From Gnomoniopsis sp. IMI 355080 (taxonomy: Eukaryota > Ascomycota > Sordariomycetes > Diaporthales > Gnomoniaceae): a stretch of 64,000 bases of DNA. Shown one piece after another: positions 49,931 through 61,752 of the stretch. Each line of letters begins with the position of its first letter. The stretch's first letter is position 1. A program made the position numbers and the translations under genes. The notes beneath the pieces are model-generated. The model was not told where the DNA came from, ran no database searches, and worked only from the letters and a program-made list of their open reading frames with translations. Location: assembly GCA_027946555.1 (NCBI GenBank), contig JAPEVC010000047.1, forward strand, positions 115,818 through 179,817, given 5' to 3'.

Positions 49931-50665
49931 ATGCCCCTGTCCGCCTCCTTCCGCCCTTCCAACGCTGCTAGGCGCCTCCAACACCTCGCGACCCTCCTTT
50001 CCCCAGCCTCGTCCACACCCCGCCGCACCTTCACCATGACGCCCGCCACGCAAGAACCCGCCATCAAGTCCATCGACGACCTCCCCATCTCCGAATCCAA
50101 GTGGTTGACCCTCAAACGCATCACCTACGTCGACGCGACCGCCACCACCCGCACCTGGGAATCCGCCATCCGCAAAACCACCTCGGCCGGCGGCGTCGAC
50201 GCCGTCGCGATCGGCAACATCCTCCTCTCCTCCAACCCCGCCACGCCCGCGCAGACCATGCTCGTCATCCAGTATCGCCCGCCTCTTGATTCCTACACCG
50301 TCGAGTGGCCCGCGGGGTTAATTGACGCGAGCGAGACGGCCGAGCAGGCGGCGCGGCGCGAGTTCAAGGAGGAGACGGGCTACGAGGTTAGCAAGGTGCT
50401 GAGTATCAGTCCTGTGCAGGCGGCGGATCCGGGCATGAGCAACGCCAATATGCAGTTGGTCATGGTGGAGGTGCAGGTGCCCGAGGGGGGCATGCCGGAG
50501 CAGAGGCTGGATGATGGCGAGAGGATCGAGAGGGTGGTCGTGCCGCTCTCGGAGCTGTATGAAAGGCTGGTGGAGTATAGTAAGAGGGAGCGCTTTATAG
50601 TGGCAGCCAAGTTGTTGCATTTTGCGCAAGGGATGGAGTTCATGAAGAGTCAAAAGTACTTTTGA
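49931..50665 (+). CDS. Nudix hydrolase, ADP-ribose/ADP-sugar pyrophosphatase type
   Basis: Single exon, 244 aa from 49931 or 209 aa from the inner ATG at 50036. The Nudix box is complete: G-x5-E-x7-REF-x-EE-x-G, in GLIDASETAEQAARREF then KEETGYE. The N-terminal half (WLTLKRITYVDATATTRTWE) and the AAKLLHF end match fungal ADP-ribose diphosphatases (YSA1-like), which cut ADP-ribose and similar sugars to AMP. The upstream extension is rich in Arg/Ser/Ala without acidic residues (MPLSASFRPSNAARRLQHLA) and could import the longer form into mitochondria, the shorter form staying in the cytosol. Which start is used cannot be settled here; the inner ATG has the better ACCATGA context. Confidence 0.94.
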   Translation: MPLSASFRPSNAARRLQHLATLLSPASSTPRRTFTMTPATQEPAIKSIDDLPISESKWLTLKRITYVDATATTRTWESAIRKTTSAGGVDAVAIGNILLSSNPATPAQTMLVIQYRPPLDSYTVEWPAGLIDASETAEQAARREFKEETGYEVSKVLSISPVQAADPGMSNANMQLVMVEVQVPEGGMPEQRLDDGERIERVVVPLSELYERLVEYSKRERFIVAAKLLHFAQGMEFMKSQKYF

Positions 50666-51039
50666 GTGAAGCAATTGCGTCAGAGCATTGCGTTCTTTGC
50701 GGAAGGAGGCAAGGGTTTCGTGAGTGACTGGCGAAGATCTGTGACACCGAGACGACTCTTTTCGAAAATTGGCTGGTTTGATCAAAAGTATCTCCCCGGC
50801 CAAGATGGAGTTTAATGTCGCCGTGAGTAGTGCAGTTGAACGGGCTACTCCATTAGCCTTCTGATCAAGCTTCAGTGTCCAGCAAGCGAGGACTATAGAG
50901 TTTACATCCCATGCCGACAGAGCCGATGGCTTTACTGAAGGGAGGAAAGCGTATGTGCATATTAGAAAGCAGTAGTGATTGCGCCATACCCATGCATCTA
51001 TGTGGAAACATGGAGAACTATTCTGTAGTAGAGACGCTT
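50666..51039. other. Convergent spacer
   Basis: About 0.37 kb between the ends of the Nudix (+) and arylsulfotransferase-like (-) genes. No gene seen. Confidence 0.7.
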
Positions 51040-53010
51040 TTAGCCCCCTTCTCTACTTGCCGGACGTCGTAGCATTTCCTCGTCGCTTTTGCGCTCCTGC
51101 AATTCCATGCTCTCGACATCTCCATCCTCCTCCTCGTCCTTGAAGCTGTCCTCCTCCTGCTGCTGCTGATCCACCCTCTGGTAGGCTATCTCCTTCTCCT
51201 GCAGCTGCCGCCCACGTGCACATGTCCACCAGACCACAGCACCACACAAGGCCACGAGGAACAAATCAACACAGCTCACCACAATCACAAACAGCGGCGC
51301 AAGACCGCCGACACTCCACGCCGGCACGTCCAAGAAATCCGTCGCGCCCACGGCCTCGCCCCCTTCGTCCAGCGCGACAATGCGAATCATCTTCTTGCCC
51401 GCCACGTTCGGCAGGTCAATGACCGTCTCGAACCCGGTCTTGTACTCCTGCGCAATGACCTGGACATGTCCCTGGCTGCTCTCGGGCAGATGCGGGTCGT
51501 ACATCTCGACCTGCCACTTCTCGATCTCGGTCGCGCCGTTCCAGCTCACGTAGGCCTTGTTGCCCACCACCGCCAGACTGGGCGGGTACGATGGCATGCC
51601 GGTCCAGTCACCCCGAAACACGCGGTACGAGCTCACAGGCGAGAACTCAAAGAACGCCTCGGCGCCGAACCGCGCGTCGCAGAGCACCTCGCCGTCGGGC
51701 CCAAACTCGGTGAAGGCCCCGCTGCTGCCCCACCCGACCAGGTAGTTGTCATTGTCGAGGTGCTGGACATTGCCTTGCGACTCGGGCTTGATGTGGTTCG
51801 GGTGCTCGAGCAGCTGGCGCAGCTTGACCGTGCGGTTGGCCGTGTCGAGCTCCACCACCCGTCCGCCGCTGGCGCCGTAGGCGTCGCCGATCCGATGGTA
51901 GTGGTTGTCAAAGAAGGAGAGGGTCTTGCCCTCCTCGACCCAGCGGGCATGGTGCTGCCATGCAAAGTCGGTCGCGCCGCCGCGGCCGTTTTCAGCAGCA
52001 GCGGACAGGTCCTCAAAGTCATTGACCGTGCCTGCGCCCAGGGTCCATAGCACGTCGCCGTTGCGGCCGTCGATATAGCTGATGCCCCAGATGTTGCGCG
52101 CGGAGATGAGGTAGTTGCCCAGAGAGTCCTTCCAGACGCTGTTGAGGTGGTAATAGTCGAAAGCTGAGTCCTCTTCGTCACCGCAGCCGGCAAAGCGCGC
52201 CTTTGGGTCGATCCGGCAGTTGTTCTGGACCTCCATCGTGGTGTTGGGCGGGAAATGATCTAGCGCGGACCACTGAAAAAGGACGTCACCCGTTTCTATG
52301 TCAAGTTCCTGGAAATAGCAGTTTCCCAACCAGCCGTTCTTCTCGCCGCCCATGCTCGTCAAATCGTACTGGATCGGCTTCGTTGTGATCACCAACGCCG
52401 TGTCGTCGGCCGTGATCTGGAACTCATGCATGTCCGAATGCGGAAATCCATTAGGTCGAATGCGGTAACGGATGTTATACGACTGGTCCAACATGTACCA
52501 GTATCCCTCGGTCTCGTTTCCCTCCGGCCCGTCCATCTGGAACGTCAAAAACCGCTCGCCGCGATACATTTGCGGACGCACGTCGTTTTGGTCAATCTCA
52601 TACCCCGTCTGCCGCCATACAAGCTCACCCTGCGCATCCAAAATCACGGCGCCAGGCTCGTCCACCTCATGTCCACGCCAGCCGAAGAAGACATAGTCCT
52701 GGCTACAGCGGGCGTCCCAGCGGGGGAACTCAAACGACGGCGCGCGGGCTTCGAGCGACTCGTACCGCTGTGAGGGAGCCAGCCCGTAGAAGCCCAGCCC
52801 GTACCATGAGAGATGCCGGTGCAGGTGGACGCGGCTAAGGACCTGCGTATGCAGGTGCCAGCCGCCGAGCCATAGGGCGACGACAGTGAGGATGGCAGCA
52901 GCGATACGGAAGATGGGGGAGCGGATAAGGCGGTGGAGGAGGGTTGCACTACTAGTGGTGGGGTTGCCGCTGAAGCTGGCGCGTTGTAGTTGCCAGTGGT
53001 CGGAGATCAT
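51040..53010 (-). CDS. Arylsulfotransferase-family (ASST) membrane protein
   Basis: Single exon, 656 aa. After a short cytosolic start comes a transmembrane helix (about residues 33-53, FRIAAAILTVVALWLGGWHL), then the beta-propeller typical of Arylsulfotran_2: ARCSQDYVFFGWRG, GAVILDAQGELVW, HSDMHEFQITADDTALVITT, YYHLNSVWKDSLGNYLISAR, WQHHARWVEEGKTLSFFDNH and NVQHLDNDNYLVGWGSSGAFTEFG. A second helix near residues 555-585 (LAPLFVIVVSCVDLFLVALC) precedes a Gln/Glu/Asp-rich tail. Bacterial ASSTs transfer sulfate between phenols through an active-site His; fungal relatives are unproven and may be structural. The membrane topology places the propeller outside or in the lumen. The ATG at 53010 is the first in frame. 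Confidence 0.92.
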   Translation of the reverse strand: MISDHWQLQRASFSGNPTTSSATLLHRLIRSPIFRIAAAILTVVALWLGGWHLHTQVLSRVHLHRHLSWYGLGFYGLAPSQRYESLEARAPSFEFPRWDARCSQDYVFFGWRGHEVDEPGAVILDAQGELVWRQTGYEIDQNDVRPQMYRGERFLTFQMDGPEGNETEGYWYMLDQSYNIRYRIRPNGFPHSDMHEFQITADDTALVITTKPIQYDLTSMGGEKNGWLGNCYFQELDIETGDVLFQWSALDHFPPNTTMEVQNNCRIDPKARFAGCGDEEDSAFDYYHLNSVWKDSLGNYLISARNIWGISYIDGRNGDVLWTLGAGTVNDFEDLSAAAENGRGGATDFAWQHHARWVEEGKTLSFFDNHYHRIGDAYGASGGRVVELDTANRTVKLRQLLEHPNHIKPESQGNVQHLDNDNYLVGWGSSGAFTEFGPDGEVLCDARFGAEAFFEFSPVSSYRVFRGDWTGMPSYPPSLAVVGNKAYVSWNGATEIEKWQVEMYDPHLPESSQGHVQVIAQEYKTGFETVIDLPNVAGKKMIRIVALDEGGEAVGATDFLDVPAWSVGGLAPLFVIVVSCVDLFLVALCGAVVWWTCARGRQLQEKEIAYQRVDQQQQEEDSFKDEEEDGDVESMELQERKSDEEMLRRPASREGG

Positions 53011-54510
53011 GGCGGCGGCGGCGGCGTGTCACACAAAGATGGCAAGTCGTCACAATGCAATCTCAAAAAAGAGAGAGCGTTTTTGGCCTGGCAAGCAACA
53101 TCAGGACGAGAGAAAAGAAAGAGGGTCAAAAAAAGGGTACGGCCCCCCTTTTTTTCTTTGCCTTGCCCTTTGTTTGGGCTTTTGAGAAAAGAAAGATGCT
53201 CGGCCATGCATAAAAAAAAACTGGGGAGAGCCCATGACAATCTTGCCTCTCCTGAGATTTGATCCACCTCCCCATACAAATTATGTGCTCGGCGTGTCCC
53301 AGGCGCAAGGGCGGGTGACCACTGACCAAGCCGCCAACACGCATGCCACCGGCAAAGAGGACGTGGTGGAATCGTGATCCACATTGTCGGGTTTACTATT
53401 ACGAAGTTTGTTGGTAGTCCTACGCAGTACATGGCAAGCCAAGTAGAGCCTTCCGGGCTTGGCGAACGTGGGATGCTGGGGCCAAGGACCAGGCGAACCT
53501 TGGAAGGTGAAATGCAAACGTGGGCGGATCTCTCGGAACCGATACGTCCAACAAGAGAGCAGAGAGTGATTCTCTGTGTGTGTGTCCCCCCACCCCCTTG
53601 TCCAATGGTACCGTTGCATGAATCTCTCTCGGCTCCACAAGACTGGTATGCAGTTAGGAGTACGCGTAACCCAGCGGCAAAAACCCAAGGCTTGCTGGTC
53701 CAGGGTATTACAGGGTGGTGTGCATGAAGCCTCGGAGCATTCCGCGTGTGTGTCTTCGGGCGTATCTGTAACCCTTGCCGCTGCGGAGCCGCGCACTTGT
53801 CGCGTAGGCTGTCCGGCCTTGTCAGGCTGTGCAATACCAAAAGTGACGACACTGGGCTGACTGGTCGCAAGCATCTGATAGTTTTCAACGTCGCATATGT
53901 CTTTTAATACGCTACTCCCTCACCATTTCAAGCTGCTTGGAAGACTCGGTCGACGAATTTGTCGCCACTCGACTTGTCTTGCTGTACAACAAACTGATGC
54001 TGACATTCTCATAGGCTCTTTTCGTGGCATTCAGCAACAGGGGTTTCACAATATGATACAGGTATACAGATCTACAGCGATGCGGGAAAGTGTTCGTTCC
54101 TGCAACCTTTACTCATATCCATGATGCCCTTCACCTTGTTCTGAGGCGAGCTTCCGTTGTACATCCTTCATAGTGGTGGTCCTAGCCGGATAGTATCAGG
54201 GTCTTCGCAAGTTTGGCCCGGTCAAACATCCGAATCTTCTCTATTCCTCGGTGCAAGCTGGCTGCTAGACTTGCATGGCTGTGGATGCTTCGCCATTCTG
54301 TCTTGCTGACAGGCTCTTCCTCGGAGAGCGCCAGATGAAGATAAGGGGTCACGATCTGACGTTCGCTCACAATCTGTGGCACTTCGTCGCATTACTCCCA
54401 AGAGAATGGCCGCGGACGGTCCAAGACTATCGTTTATTAAGCTACCTAGCTACTCTATCTATCTATGTTCTTGGCCAGCAGGCATTCCTTACCACCATTC
54501 CAAGCCCCCG

Positions 54511-54522
54511 CCCCCCCCCCCC
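54511..54522. repeat. 12-base C homopolymer
   Basis: Uninterrupted C run preceded by CCCCCG; prone to sequencing length error. Confidence 0.85.
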
Positions 54523-57500
54523 ACACCCTTTAGGCGGCTGTACTCTCGACCGCCGAGACTTCCATCGCCCCACGTTCGCCGCCGCAGTCTAATAAAGAGG
54601 AATGAGGGCATCGTGATTTAATTAGTGGTCTGCGTGCGGTTTTAATCTAAGTTTGAGACTGCCGCCATACTCACAGCGAATATGATTACAATAGGGCTAT
54701 TGGGGGTTAGGGTCTTTCTACCATTTGAGAAGGTGGGTATGATGATTTTTGATTGGATGGTCGGTAGGTCTGTTGTTTGTTCTAGGTTCCGATTGCTGCC
54801 AATTTCCTAGCAGGCATAGGCTTTCCAGGTAGACTCCTTCTACCGCTTTATACACTTCACTAGTCTCCTAAACTCCGAGGGTTTGCTTGGCGCCACGCAC
54901 CGCCGGTTATGGCAGCGATGGCTGTACTCCAGGGCCCCCACCCCCTCTGCGTCGGCACCGACGATGGTGGTGATTCCAGCTTCAAAAGGGGACCAGAGAT
55001 CCCACATGGCATGGCGCTGCATTGGGATGATCCATTGATGGAGCCACCTCTTCTGGCGATCGAAGTTCCAAGGTTCTCTGCTTTTGAATTCCGGGACCAT
55101 CTGCACCGCGACCTGGAGCGGATTTCTGGCAGTCCAGGCTCTCCATTCTGATTCGAGAAAAAAATAGGAAGAAAGACGGGTGGAAAGGAGTCTGGGTGGT
55201 ACGGTCGGTAGAAGACCTCGGGATGGGAATGTTCCTATCTAAACACAACCCTCCCAAGGTCGTTTCCATGACTTTAGACCAGCAAGGCAGTAGCTTTCTT
55301 CAGCTTGCAAATCTTGCGTCACGTTCTTTGGTGCTCCCCGGCCTGCTCCTCCGTTGCAATCAGCCATTCTTGCAGGTGGCCTATCTTGTAAATGTTCCAG
55401 CTGTCAAAGTGTGCTGTGTGTTATGTACCTAGTGTGACGGCACTAAGGACAGTCACTGGACAAAGGCACAGTTTATCGCATAGTATGGTTGATCCCAGAC
55501 AAATTCCGTCTCAAGAGAAAAAGAAGAAGGGCCAGCCAAAGGCTCGTCGGACCATTTAGAGTTTTGGTGGCCTTCTCGCAGTGGGCCCTGCAGGGACCAA
55601 AGCTTCCACTTACCATTCCAGCCTCCAGCCTTCACATCTAGGTATGCCGTCGTTGGGCTTTGTATAAATATCTACATATATATTGTATGAGCAGCACGCC
55701 GTTCGAGGGGGGGGGACTTTGTTCGCGGCTGATGGTACGTATTATGTGCTTGAACACTGTTCATTTGTTTGGCTGTGCCCGAGCAAACTGGCTCAGGGAC
55801 ACAGCCGCAACAGGAAACCGTGCATGCGCGGGAGAGCCCTGTCGCTCATGCGAGGGAGACATTTCGACAGTTGACGGGAGGAGACATTGATGAAGGGGTT
55901 GATGAAAAAGGAGGAAGCTGTTCAAGAGTGACAGCTTGTAAAGAAAATACTGGTCAGAACTGACGAAGATGGCAGGAAAAAATCAGGTCGACAAATTGGT
56001 CGGTGGCATCGACAGGGCATCTGAACTTCTGGCCTGTTCTTGGCCGTATCCGACATCCAGGTCATGGTGGTGGTAATTCGAGTATATATAGGTTGCAGAG
56101 GTCGTCATTTTGATATAAGGTTGAGTCTACCTAGGTATAGTATGTGATTTGAGACCGGTAGAGTGAAATCAGAAGTCATATGTGTTTCGGACACTTCATA
56201 CCTCCATGTTGAGAGGAGTGGGGAGCCTCGTCTCCCTCTTCTTGCCTGGGGTATTCGGAGTTGCATGTTTTCTGCACTCCTTGGTCGTCCTGGATAACGG
56301 CAAGTCCCTCTTGCCAAAGCGTCTATTTTCTCCATCATCTGGTCGAGGACCCTTACTTAGGGTAGGAACGTTCAAGAGGAATAGCTTGCGCTCTGTGTTT
56401 CATTTCGAGGACCGAATCAAAACTAGCTCAGTTGCATCAAAGATTTTTGCGGTCACAGTATCCAGAATACAAAGAGCTAGTGTGAGGTCGCCGTACCGAA
56501 TCGTAGTAGTAACGAGTGGGATTGGATTTCCAGATGCAGGCAGCGCACGCTCCATTCTGGTAGCCATTCACGGGGATGCTGCCAACGAACGGAAGCGATG
56601 ACGATCCAGGATTTGTTGTAGGAATTATCGCAGGTACGGTGACCCTGGACCGCACGACCATCGGCAGCGACGAGCCTATACGAATGCGAAAGTTAGCACA
56701 ATAGATGATGCACGATGGAAGGTATAGATACATACAACGCGGCGAAGTACGAGTCGCGTTAAATGATCTTCGCTAGCAGAAGTCGGGTGTTGCCCAAGGG
56801 GGTGTGGACTTCCAGACGCACATCAGTCAGAGGCATTTCTATATATCGGTCTTCCATGGCCCGTGTTGCCATGGCTCTACTGGTCTTTCTTCTCGGCGAC
56901 TTAAAAAATGCCATACTTAGGTATGTCTTCCGGAGAAGACGGTACAACGTCGTCGAGTGCGAAAAGAATCACATCCTTCGCATAGTCTATGGAGAAACTA
57001 GTAAAGATCAGTGGCAGATGGCACCTATAGGTGTGAAAGATTGGAGGAGAGGCCTTGTTGACTTTGTGCCATCAATCGCTAACCTCCAAAGGGAGCTCCC
57101 GCTTTAGATTCTGGCACGATCGCAGAGCGTAGAGAGAGCGTTAAAGGTCAATGTGCGGCTGTCACCTGGCAGTTCTCGGTAGATGACCGCGTACCTAGGT
57201 ACAAGATGCATTTGCCCGATGGTAAGATCCAATTCGACTTTATGGACCTTAAGCCCCTGGGCAGGGGAGAGGAGGGAGCCAGCCTTGTCATCCTTTGGCG
57301 GAAGAATCTTGGTCGTGGAGAGTTCGACTATGACTGAGGTCGCTTAAATAATGCGCGCACTGGAGGGAAAGTAAAGCAGATATAGTCGTTCAAAGTCGTT
57401 GTTTGCTGCAATCTCTAGGGAATCAAGTTTCTGTATGGCAATATTACGCCATGTTTTGCCTAGGTAGACAAGAAGGGCTCTCTGGATTGGCAACACATCT

Positions 57501-59631
57501 AGGAGCTCGTGGCCTTTTCAACAAGCCAACGGAGCGGGAGAGGTTCTGGCTGCCGTGGCACCGTACCTGTTTCATTTACCTACATACCGTTAGCCAAACA
57601 TCTCGACCGCGAATAAGCTCTGAGTCCAAGTGTTGTGAGAAATGAAGAGAACTCATCATACAATCGTAGCAATACCCAGTAGATTCATCAGATGTAGAAA
57701 TGAACACAAGTGGAGACTCATGTAGCTCTTGCTTATACACTGTAGGTGCTTCGAAGGCCATGGTGAAGCCCAATGTGTCTTTAGTCAGGGCGGATTTGGG
57801 CACAATCAGCGGCTGCATCATCTTCAGCGCCATTTTGGAAGTGGTGGAAGTCCGCGTTATACGGGAGTCTAGTCTCGACGTCCTACTTTCAATTCCTAAG
57901 ACTCAGGTGAGGCTCCACCACCTTCTATTTTGCGTAATTGAGCTACTACAAGAAGCATGGCGACCTGGAAACCCTTGACTCCAATGCTGTGATGGTTTGG
58001 TGGCTGGGCCAAGACATTACAGTGAGGTAAAATGTATGAGTTTGATGATCTGTGCTTGTGACAGTGATATATGAGAGCGAGGCGAGGGAACTGTCATACC
58101 TGGACAACTTGTTGTAGGACTAGGAGCTGCCACCTAATTAACAAAAGACCTTGCTAAAAACAATTTCCTAAGCACTCTGTGACTCTATGATCTATACATC
58201 AAACAAGCAGGATGAATACTTGATTTTTCAATCCGAAATCGCACTCGGCTGTATCGTATTCGTAGATGCCACTATACAAGTCATAGGGATTCATTAGCCG
58301 ATCCGCACAATCAGGACCGGATCAATGGATCGTATGAGTGGGAGGTAGGGCTCATAATCTCAAGGTTGTTGATTAGTCGACACATGAAGAAGACTTGACC
58401 TCGGACAACAAAACTTTACACATCTCACATAGCGGAGCTCGCATACACCCCCTCCTCCTCCCCAAGTAAGCAATATCAATGTTTTGACTCCGTGAATAAA
58501 GTCCTCTATTCTGGCTTTATGATGATTATAAGGGTACCTATAGGACAAGCATCCATGGGCGACTAGGTGCTGTGGAACCTTATCTTCGATTGTTACTTCA
58601 AGTTACCTATTCGGGTACGTCAAATAGCCCGGTCATCCAGGTTATTGCGTACCGTACCCATGGCTATAGAATGAGATACCAATGCGGAAAAGTGCGGCGA
58701 GATCTCCTCAGAAATCACAATGCTTATCTACCTTCATCACGGGAGCCCAGCCTCCTCGGGTCAGGTTGCTCACCATACCCATGCTCGTGATAGCAATTTG
58801 GCGCCGTGCACTTTTCAAGATCTACGAATGCTTACTTAGGTTTTCATCCATTGACTTGCCGGGCGAAGGCAACCTCTCGTTCTCGAACTTTGTTGCGGGG
58901 ACTTGTAGGGACATGCATGTGCAGACTACGCAAAGCCCTGATGCAACAAGAAAGCAGGCACAAGTCAGCCTTTCCATGTGATCATTTCCGAGGTGCCAGT
59001 CTGAGCACCTTGATTCTCAGAGGGCGACAGACGTCGACAAATCGAGTTCTGCGTCAAGGCAAGTACTGGGTCAATACGACTGGCCGTGCCCATGTTCGAT
59101 CCGATCTGAAGTGGAAGCTTCAGCTGCAGCGAGGCTGAGCGAGCAACTCATCAATGCTCCAGGAAAATGGGTGCGGGGGAAGGGTGCGGGATGCGACCTT
59201 GGCAGCTTATCGTCCTACAGAATATTGTTTGGCTTACCGGGTAGGTAGCCGTTAATGGGAGGGATATCATAACTCGTAGAGGAACATCGGATGTTTTTTT
59301 CACTGTAGTTACAGACTCGACGACTCTTGACGAGTTTGCCACTTCAGGATACCTTTAAAGAAAAATTGCATGAAAAGATGTCAAATCATCGACACATGAA
59401 AGGTGGAGATGCCATCCGAAGGCCTTCCATCCGAAGCCCTGACCGCGCAATCACGACGACACACGCGTATGCACGCTCATACGAAGCAATGGCAAGACGA
59501 TGGGATGGAAGTGGGTTGCCAGGGCCTGGTCGCGTCTCGCTAATCTGGAGTCAGTTTTAAGTTCTTGGGGTATGTGCTTTTGAAACTTTGTTTCCGCGCC
59601 GTCGGGCCAATGGCTTTTGTGGTAAAAGGGA

Positions 59632-59658
59632 TCTGTGTGTCTGTGTGTGTGTGTCTGC
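59632..59658. repeat. (GT)n microsatellite
   Basis: Alternating GT tract with a single TCTG interruption in spacer sequence. Confidence 0.8.
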
Positions 59659-61365
59659 ACAAGTCATCCCGGAAAAGGGGAGTTGGAGAGCATGACTTGA
59701 TCGCCATAACCCGAAAACTCGGAACCCCCGCTTGTGAAACCGTGCGTGAAGCGGGAGGGTGGCTCGAGACTTGAGTTGCACGAGCTATCTGCCTGCTGCC
59801 TTGAAGTTGGCAGAGTCTATCTATGCCTTGTCATAGCGGGAACTGTGGTTGCAAGAGGTTAGTTACTATTATGTATGATAGACAGACATTTGAGGAGCTA
59901 TGTCTGTACGTGGGCGAGAAAAGGCTTGAGAATGACTCGGTTTTGTGGCAGATATCATGAGTACTTCTTCAGTCTGGCTGCATGGAACGACTCGATATCA
60001 AAGCAAGCCTGCCTGGAGGCAGCCGTGTGTGCCGCTCGAAACGTGGAATTATGTGGCAAGTCCGAGCTGCAAAATGGCTCATGACTACGATCTACTGAGT
60101 AGTTGTCGGTCCAGAACGTTTAGCAGCTTAGCCGATAGTAATTTTAGATTGTGGCTGCTATGTCCGGCGCCGTACGGTTCGGCGCGATTGTTTGAGAATG
60201 CGACGCCTTGCGTGTCCGAGGAATTTCTTTATTGATTTGACAATACCAGAGCACAGCCAGCATGACAAACAGACAGACACTGATACCCTTCCAAGATTGT
60301 CCACTTCTGCAGGATCCAAACACTTCCCAGCCATGTTTCGCCATGCGAGCCCCGGGCGAGTCGATCATCAGTCTCGATTTTGTTGCATTAGGTACCTACC
60401 TATATAGGTATGTGTGTGCTTTCCCGATTGATTGTATATGAATTCTCCGTTGAAGTTCCCCGCCTCCCCCTTTCTAATGCGGGATATAGATGGCATGTGG
60501 TAGGCGAGTGTTGGAGAGGTGAAGGTGGCTGCATCGCTAATAAACAGGTACTGCTAAGGCACTACCCGTATGGTAAGGTACTGACCCGACGACTGACCTG
60601 GCTGCATGACGCTAGAGCTGCGGGTAGCCATCTCGGGTTAGCGCAACCGGTGCTTTGCAGGGATATAGCAATGCAATGAGCAAGGGTCCATGCAGGCCGG
60701 CAGGGATAGAGCAGGGACGAGATTGCGCACGGCCATGAGTAGACGGGTTTTTGCTGGAGCATGGCCAGAGGGCCCCAATTCTCCATCATCAGGGTTCTCC
60801 ATATTTATCATTCCCTTGACTCCCATACCTCACGGTCCTGTCTCGCTACGGGCTGCCAGACCCACCTGTCGGCTCTCTTTGCCCTGCTCTGCCTCGTACT
60901 GACTTACAAGCTTGCGGAGATCTCGACTGTTTCGGGAATCCTCGCATTGATGCCAGACCAAGAAGAGTCGAGACCCATCTGACTTGCCTGCTTCTTCTCT
61001 TATCTAGGGTCCCGGGCAACTTTCTCTCTTCCCCTCCTGTTTCTTCGTCTTTTTTAAATTATTAGAACACCCCAACCATCCCAAAAACTCGACACTCACC
61101 CTCACTCTCCCTTGACCGTTTCCTACCTCCTGTCACTCCCTTTCTACGGACAAGAAATATCACCGTCGACCTCCTGACTGTTCCTGGATTGATTCCGGAT
61201 CGACCTCCACTTCCACGAAACCATTGGAAATATATTTTACCAAGAACAAGAATCTACCTACCTAATACGAGTCTCCGGACCACTGCCTACCTACCCACGT
61301 TCACCGAGCCAGTATACCTCAATAATTTATCATCATCCAAGCTCGAACCCTCTCCGACAGTCAAC

Positions 61366-61752
61366 ATGGGTGTCTTCGACCGTATCCAGTCCAGAATCGA
61401 GATCTGGCGTCTTGAGCGTCGTTACACCCGTCACCGCGAAAGACGGTCGACTTTTGTCTCCAACGCAGTCTATGTCGACGGCGAATATGTCTACCAGACT
61501 CCCAACACAACCGGCTCGTCCTACAATTCCGCACACAGTGGCAATTCCTCCCCCACCACTCACGAGTCGGTTTTCTCTTCCCCCAGCCCATCATCAAGCC
61601 CTGCACAGGATCCCATGTCGGCAAAGCAACGCAAGAAGCTGAACCGCTTCAGCTCCATGCCTGGATTTGGCTCCTCGGGACACCAAAACGTCGTCGCTCC
61701 GTCACCAAACTGGAGGACACAAAGGAACAGCTTCGACGGCGCAGGCAGGTAG
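61366..61752 (+). CDS. Small serine-rich protein of unknown function
   Basis: Single exon, 128 aa, family not recognised. The ATG at 61366 (TCAACATGGG) follows a long CT/CA-rich leader; the upstream frame starts only at TTG. The N-terminus is amphipathic and highly basic (IQSRIEIWRLERRYTRHRER), followed by VYVDGEYVYQTPN, then a Ser/Pro/Thr-rich low-complexity centre and a basic patch AKQRKKLNRFSSMPGF near the end. RFSSMP-type sites could be phosphorylation targets. No signal, membrane helix or domain. The strong promoter-like leader and clean start argue it is expressed; function cannot be inferred. Confidence 0.68.
   Translation: MGVFDRIQSRIEIWRLERRYTRHRERRSTFVSNAVYVDGEYVYQTPNTTGSSYNSAHSGNSSPTTHESVFSSPSPSSSPAQDPMSAKQRKKLNRFSSMPGFGSSGHQNVVAPSPNWRTQRNSFDGAGR

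Larger units (their letters stand above)
53011..61365. other. Long spacer without recognisable gene
   Basis: About 8.3 kb, the largest gap. Features: a 12-base C run at 54511-54522, a nine-base G run at 55707-55715, (GT)n runs near 53573-53585 and 59632-59658, TACCTAGGTA at 56128-56137 and 57192-57201, and a minus-strand frame 56733-56437 with a C-x2-C-I-W motif described in the findings. Open frames are short and mostly start at GTG/TTG. From about 61010 the sequence is CT/CA-rich, fitting the leader of the next gene. Confidence 0.5.

Noticed and set aside
53007..53888. 293-aa minus-strand frame upstream of the ASST-like gene
   Set aside because: Overlaps the ASST start by four bases, shows no domain, has low-complexity parts, and a second overlapping minus frame (53281-53874) is also open, pointing to composition rather than coding.
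56182..56601. 139-aa plus-strand frame
   Set aside because: Starts at GTG, no domain, and the opposite strand gives the more suggestive reading.
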